Below are positions 62,758 through 64,000 of a DNA stretch of 64,000 bases, piece by piece. The notes under the pieces were generated by a model that was not told the DNA's origin, searched no databases, and saw nothing but the letters and a program-made list of their open reading frames with translations. How positions within the stretch are numbered: position 1 is the stretch's first letter; every line of letters begins with the position of its first letter. This stretch comes from Nitrospirillum pindoramense. Lineage in GTDB: Bacteria > Pseudomonadota > Alphaproteobacteria > Azospirillales > Azospirillaceae. The stretch spans positions 1 through 64,000 of the forward strand of contig NZ_VITR01000011.1 in the NCBI RefSeq assembly GCF_007827955.1. The letters are read 5' to 3'. Position numbers and translations under genes: made by a program.

Positions 62758-63753
62758 TCAATTTGAAATTCTTATTTCCCGGCCGTCGTCGATGACCTTG
62801 AGGCCGAAACCGCTGTGCAGCAGGCGGGCGAAGGCGTCGACATTGGTGGCTTCGAAGCTGCCGCCGATGCGGATGTCGCCCATGGGGCCCTCAGCCGGCA
62901 CCACCAACTGCTTGCGGTTATACCGGTTGAATTCCGCCGCCACCTCACGCAGCGGCCGGTCGGTGAACACCAGCGTCCCGTGCCGCCAACCCAGCGCCTC
63001 CCGGATTTGTTCCTCGCTGCGGCTGGATTTGCGGATGGCCTTGGGCTGGGCCACCGCCGCCATGGATTGTGTCACCAGGGTCGGGGGCACGTCGTTGGGA
63101 TGCGCCATGTCCTCCACCAGCACCGCCCCTTCGGCCACCACCACCTCCAGCTTGTCGCCATCGCGGCGGACGGAGAATTTGGTGCCGACATCGACGATGC
63201 GCAGGTCCCCGCTGATGACGACGAAGGGGTGCTTGTCGTCATGCACCACCTCGAAGAAGGCTTCACCCTTGTCCAGCCGCACCTCACGCGCCGTCTGGTC
63301 CACCGAGGCGCGCAGCCGGGTGTTGGTGTTCAGCTCGATCTGCGAGCCGTCCTGCAAATGAGCGGTGTAGCGGTCGCCCACGCCCGTGCTGAATTTCTGG
63401 CCGGCGGCAAAGGGCCAGTCCCACTCATCCACCAGCGGCAGCACGAGCAGCAGCACCGCCGCCGCAGCAGCCGTCATGGTGGCCCATCGGGCGGCACGTC
63501 GGGCGGGCCAGCGGCGCCACGGTGCCGGCGGGGCGTCGGTGGGCGGCAGCGGCAGGGTGGTGGCCTGCCCGGGTGACCGCAGATGGTCCGCTCGCCTCCA
63601 GGCGGCCTCCAGCCTCAGATAGGTCACGCGATGGCGGGTGGAGGTGGCCAGCCAGGCGTCGAACCCGGCCTTGGCCGCCGCGTTCAGCGGTCCGGCGTCC
63701 TGGCGGGCCAGCCAGCGCGCCGCTTGTTCCTCGATGGGGTCGTGCTCGATCAT
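62758..63753 (-). CDS. FecR-family regulator
   Basis: 331 residues. An N-terminal DUF4880 region (EEQAARWLARQDAGPLNAAA, FDAWLATSTRHRVTYLRLEA), a membrane helix (TMTAAAAAVLLLVLPLVD), the FecR domain (YTAHLQDGSQIELNTNTRLR, VRLDKGEAFFEVVHDDKHPF, DVGTKFSVRRDG) and a C-terminal STN-like domain. It overlaps the sigma gene by 4 bp and precedes the receptor by 66 bp, the classic FecI-FecR-FecA order. Confidence 0.93.
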   Translation of the reverse strand: MIEHDPIEEQAARWLARQDAGPLNAAAKAGFDAWLATSTRHRVTYLRLEAAWRRADHLRSPGQATTLPLPPTDAPPAPWRRWPARRAARWATMTAAAAAVLLLVLPLVDEWDWPFAAGQKFSTGVGDRYTAHLQDGSQIELNTNTRLRASVDQTAREVRLDKGEAFFEVVHDDKHPFVVISGDLRIVDVGTKFSVRRDGDKLEVVVAEGAVLVEDMAHPNDVPPTLVTQSMAAVAQPKAIRKSSRSEEQIREALGWRHGTLVFTDRPLREVAAEFNRYNRKQLVVPAEGPMGDIRIGGSFEATNVDAFARLLHSGFGLKVIDDGREIRISN

Positions 63754-64000
63754 GAGCGCCCCGCTTTCCGGGCGCGGCCGAGGCGACGGGCGATGGGTTC
63801 TGGGGCGATGTCCGCCATGGCGTCGGCGATCAGCCGGACACCCTTGGCCACCTGCTGCTCCACCGTGCTTTCGCTGATGCCCATGCGCCGGGCGACGTCG
63901 CGCTGCGGCAGGCCGTGCACTTTCCGCAGCAGCGTCACCTCCCGGCAGCGCGGGGGCAGGCGGTTGATGGCCGCCTGCAACAGCCGCACGGCCTCGCGCC
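63750..64000 (-). CDS. ECF sigma factor, FecI type (5' part outside window)
   Basis: 83 C-terminal residues. Sigma region 4: INRLPPRCREVTLLRKVHGL, PQRDVARRMGISESTVEQQV, AKGVRLIADAMADI. The frame is open to the window edge (REAVRLLQ), so region 2 lies outside. It pairs with the FecR gene it overlaps. Confidence 0.9.
   Translation of the reverse strand, partial: REAVRLLQAAINRLPPRCREVTLLRKVHGLPQRDVARRMGISESTVEQQVAKGVRLIADAMADIAPEPIARRLGRARKAGRS

Overview
The window is high-GC DNA (except for short islands) with densely packed, often ATGA-overlapping genes. It carries a methanol dehydrogenase operon, several TonB receptors with FecI/FecR regulators, and an alphaproteobacterial IS complement. The best guess is a Rhodospirillales/Azospirillaceae-type alphaproteobacterium. 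That placement is inferred from gene content only; no rRNA or other marker gene is present.

Layout. (1) 1-2.2 kb: the right half of an IS66-type element whose end at 1344 sits inside an IS630-type transposase gene. (2) 2.5-13.3 kb: a type II secretion locus on the + strand, with a prepilin peptidase interrupted by a frameshift, then gspE-F-G-H-I-J-L-M-N-D-K. (3) 13.5-20.3 kb: an accessory region with three small related secreted proteins and a tiny YD-repeat protein on the - strand, then a Sec-exported RHS/YD-repeat protein with a low-GC C-terminal tip, its ATGA-overlapping candidate immunity gene, and a broken orphan tip. (4) 20.3-24.4 kb: an IS mosaic of the left end of an IS66 element, a C-terminal fragment of a large serine recombinase, a complete IS21-family element with both ends visible, and a decayed cytochrome c fragment. 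(5) 24.8-38.3 kb: a full Ca-type methanol dehydrogenase operon, mxaFJGIRSACKLD, followed by a YVTN beta-propeller, a small lipoprotein and a NarL-type two-component pair. (6) 38.9-64 kb, all on the - strand: tehA, cysE, then nutrient-scavenging genes.

How the genes work together. MxaF and MxaI form the PQQ/Ca methanol dehydrogenase, MxaG is its cytochrome cL acceptor, MxaJ and MxaD assist in the periplasm, and MxaRSACKL form the MoxR/VWA calcium-insertion and maturation machine. The histidine kinase/response regulator pair is placed to control the operon in the manner of Paracoccus MoxYX. Region 6 holds two ECF sigma/FecR/TonB-receptor modules. One is linked to a secreted HD-domain protein, a histidine acid phosphatase, a Tat-exported phospholipase C and a GH31 glycosidase, which suggests organic phosphorus and sugar scavenging. 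The other is linked to a flavin-dependent halogenase, a six-hairpin glycosidase and another TonB receptor. The type II system could export the Tat/Sec substrates, but that link is inferred.

The most unusual parts are the RHS locus with its flanking small secreted paralogues and broken tip, and the methanol island, whose upstream side abuts IS debris and a cytochrome remnant. The latter arrangement is compatible with horizontal acquisition.
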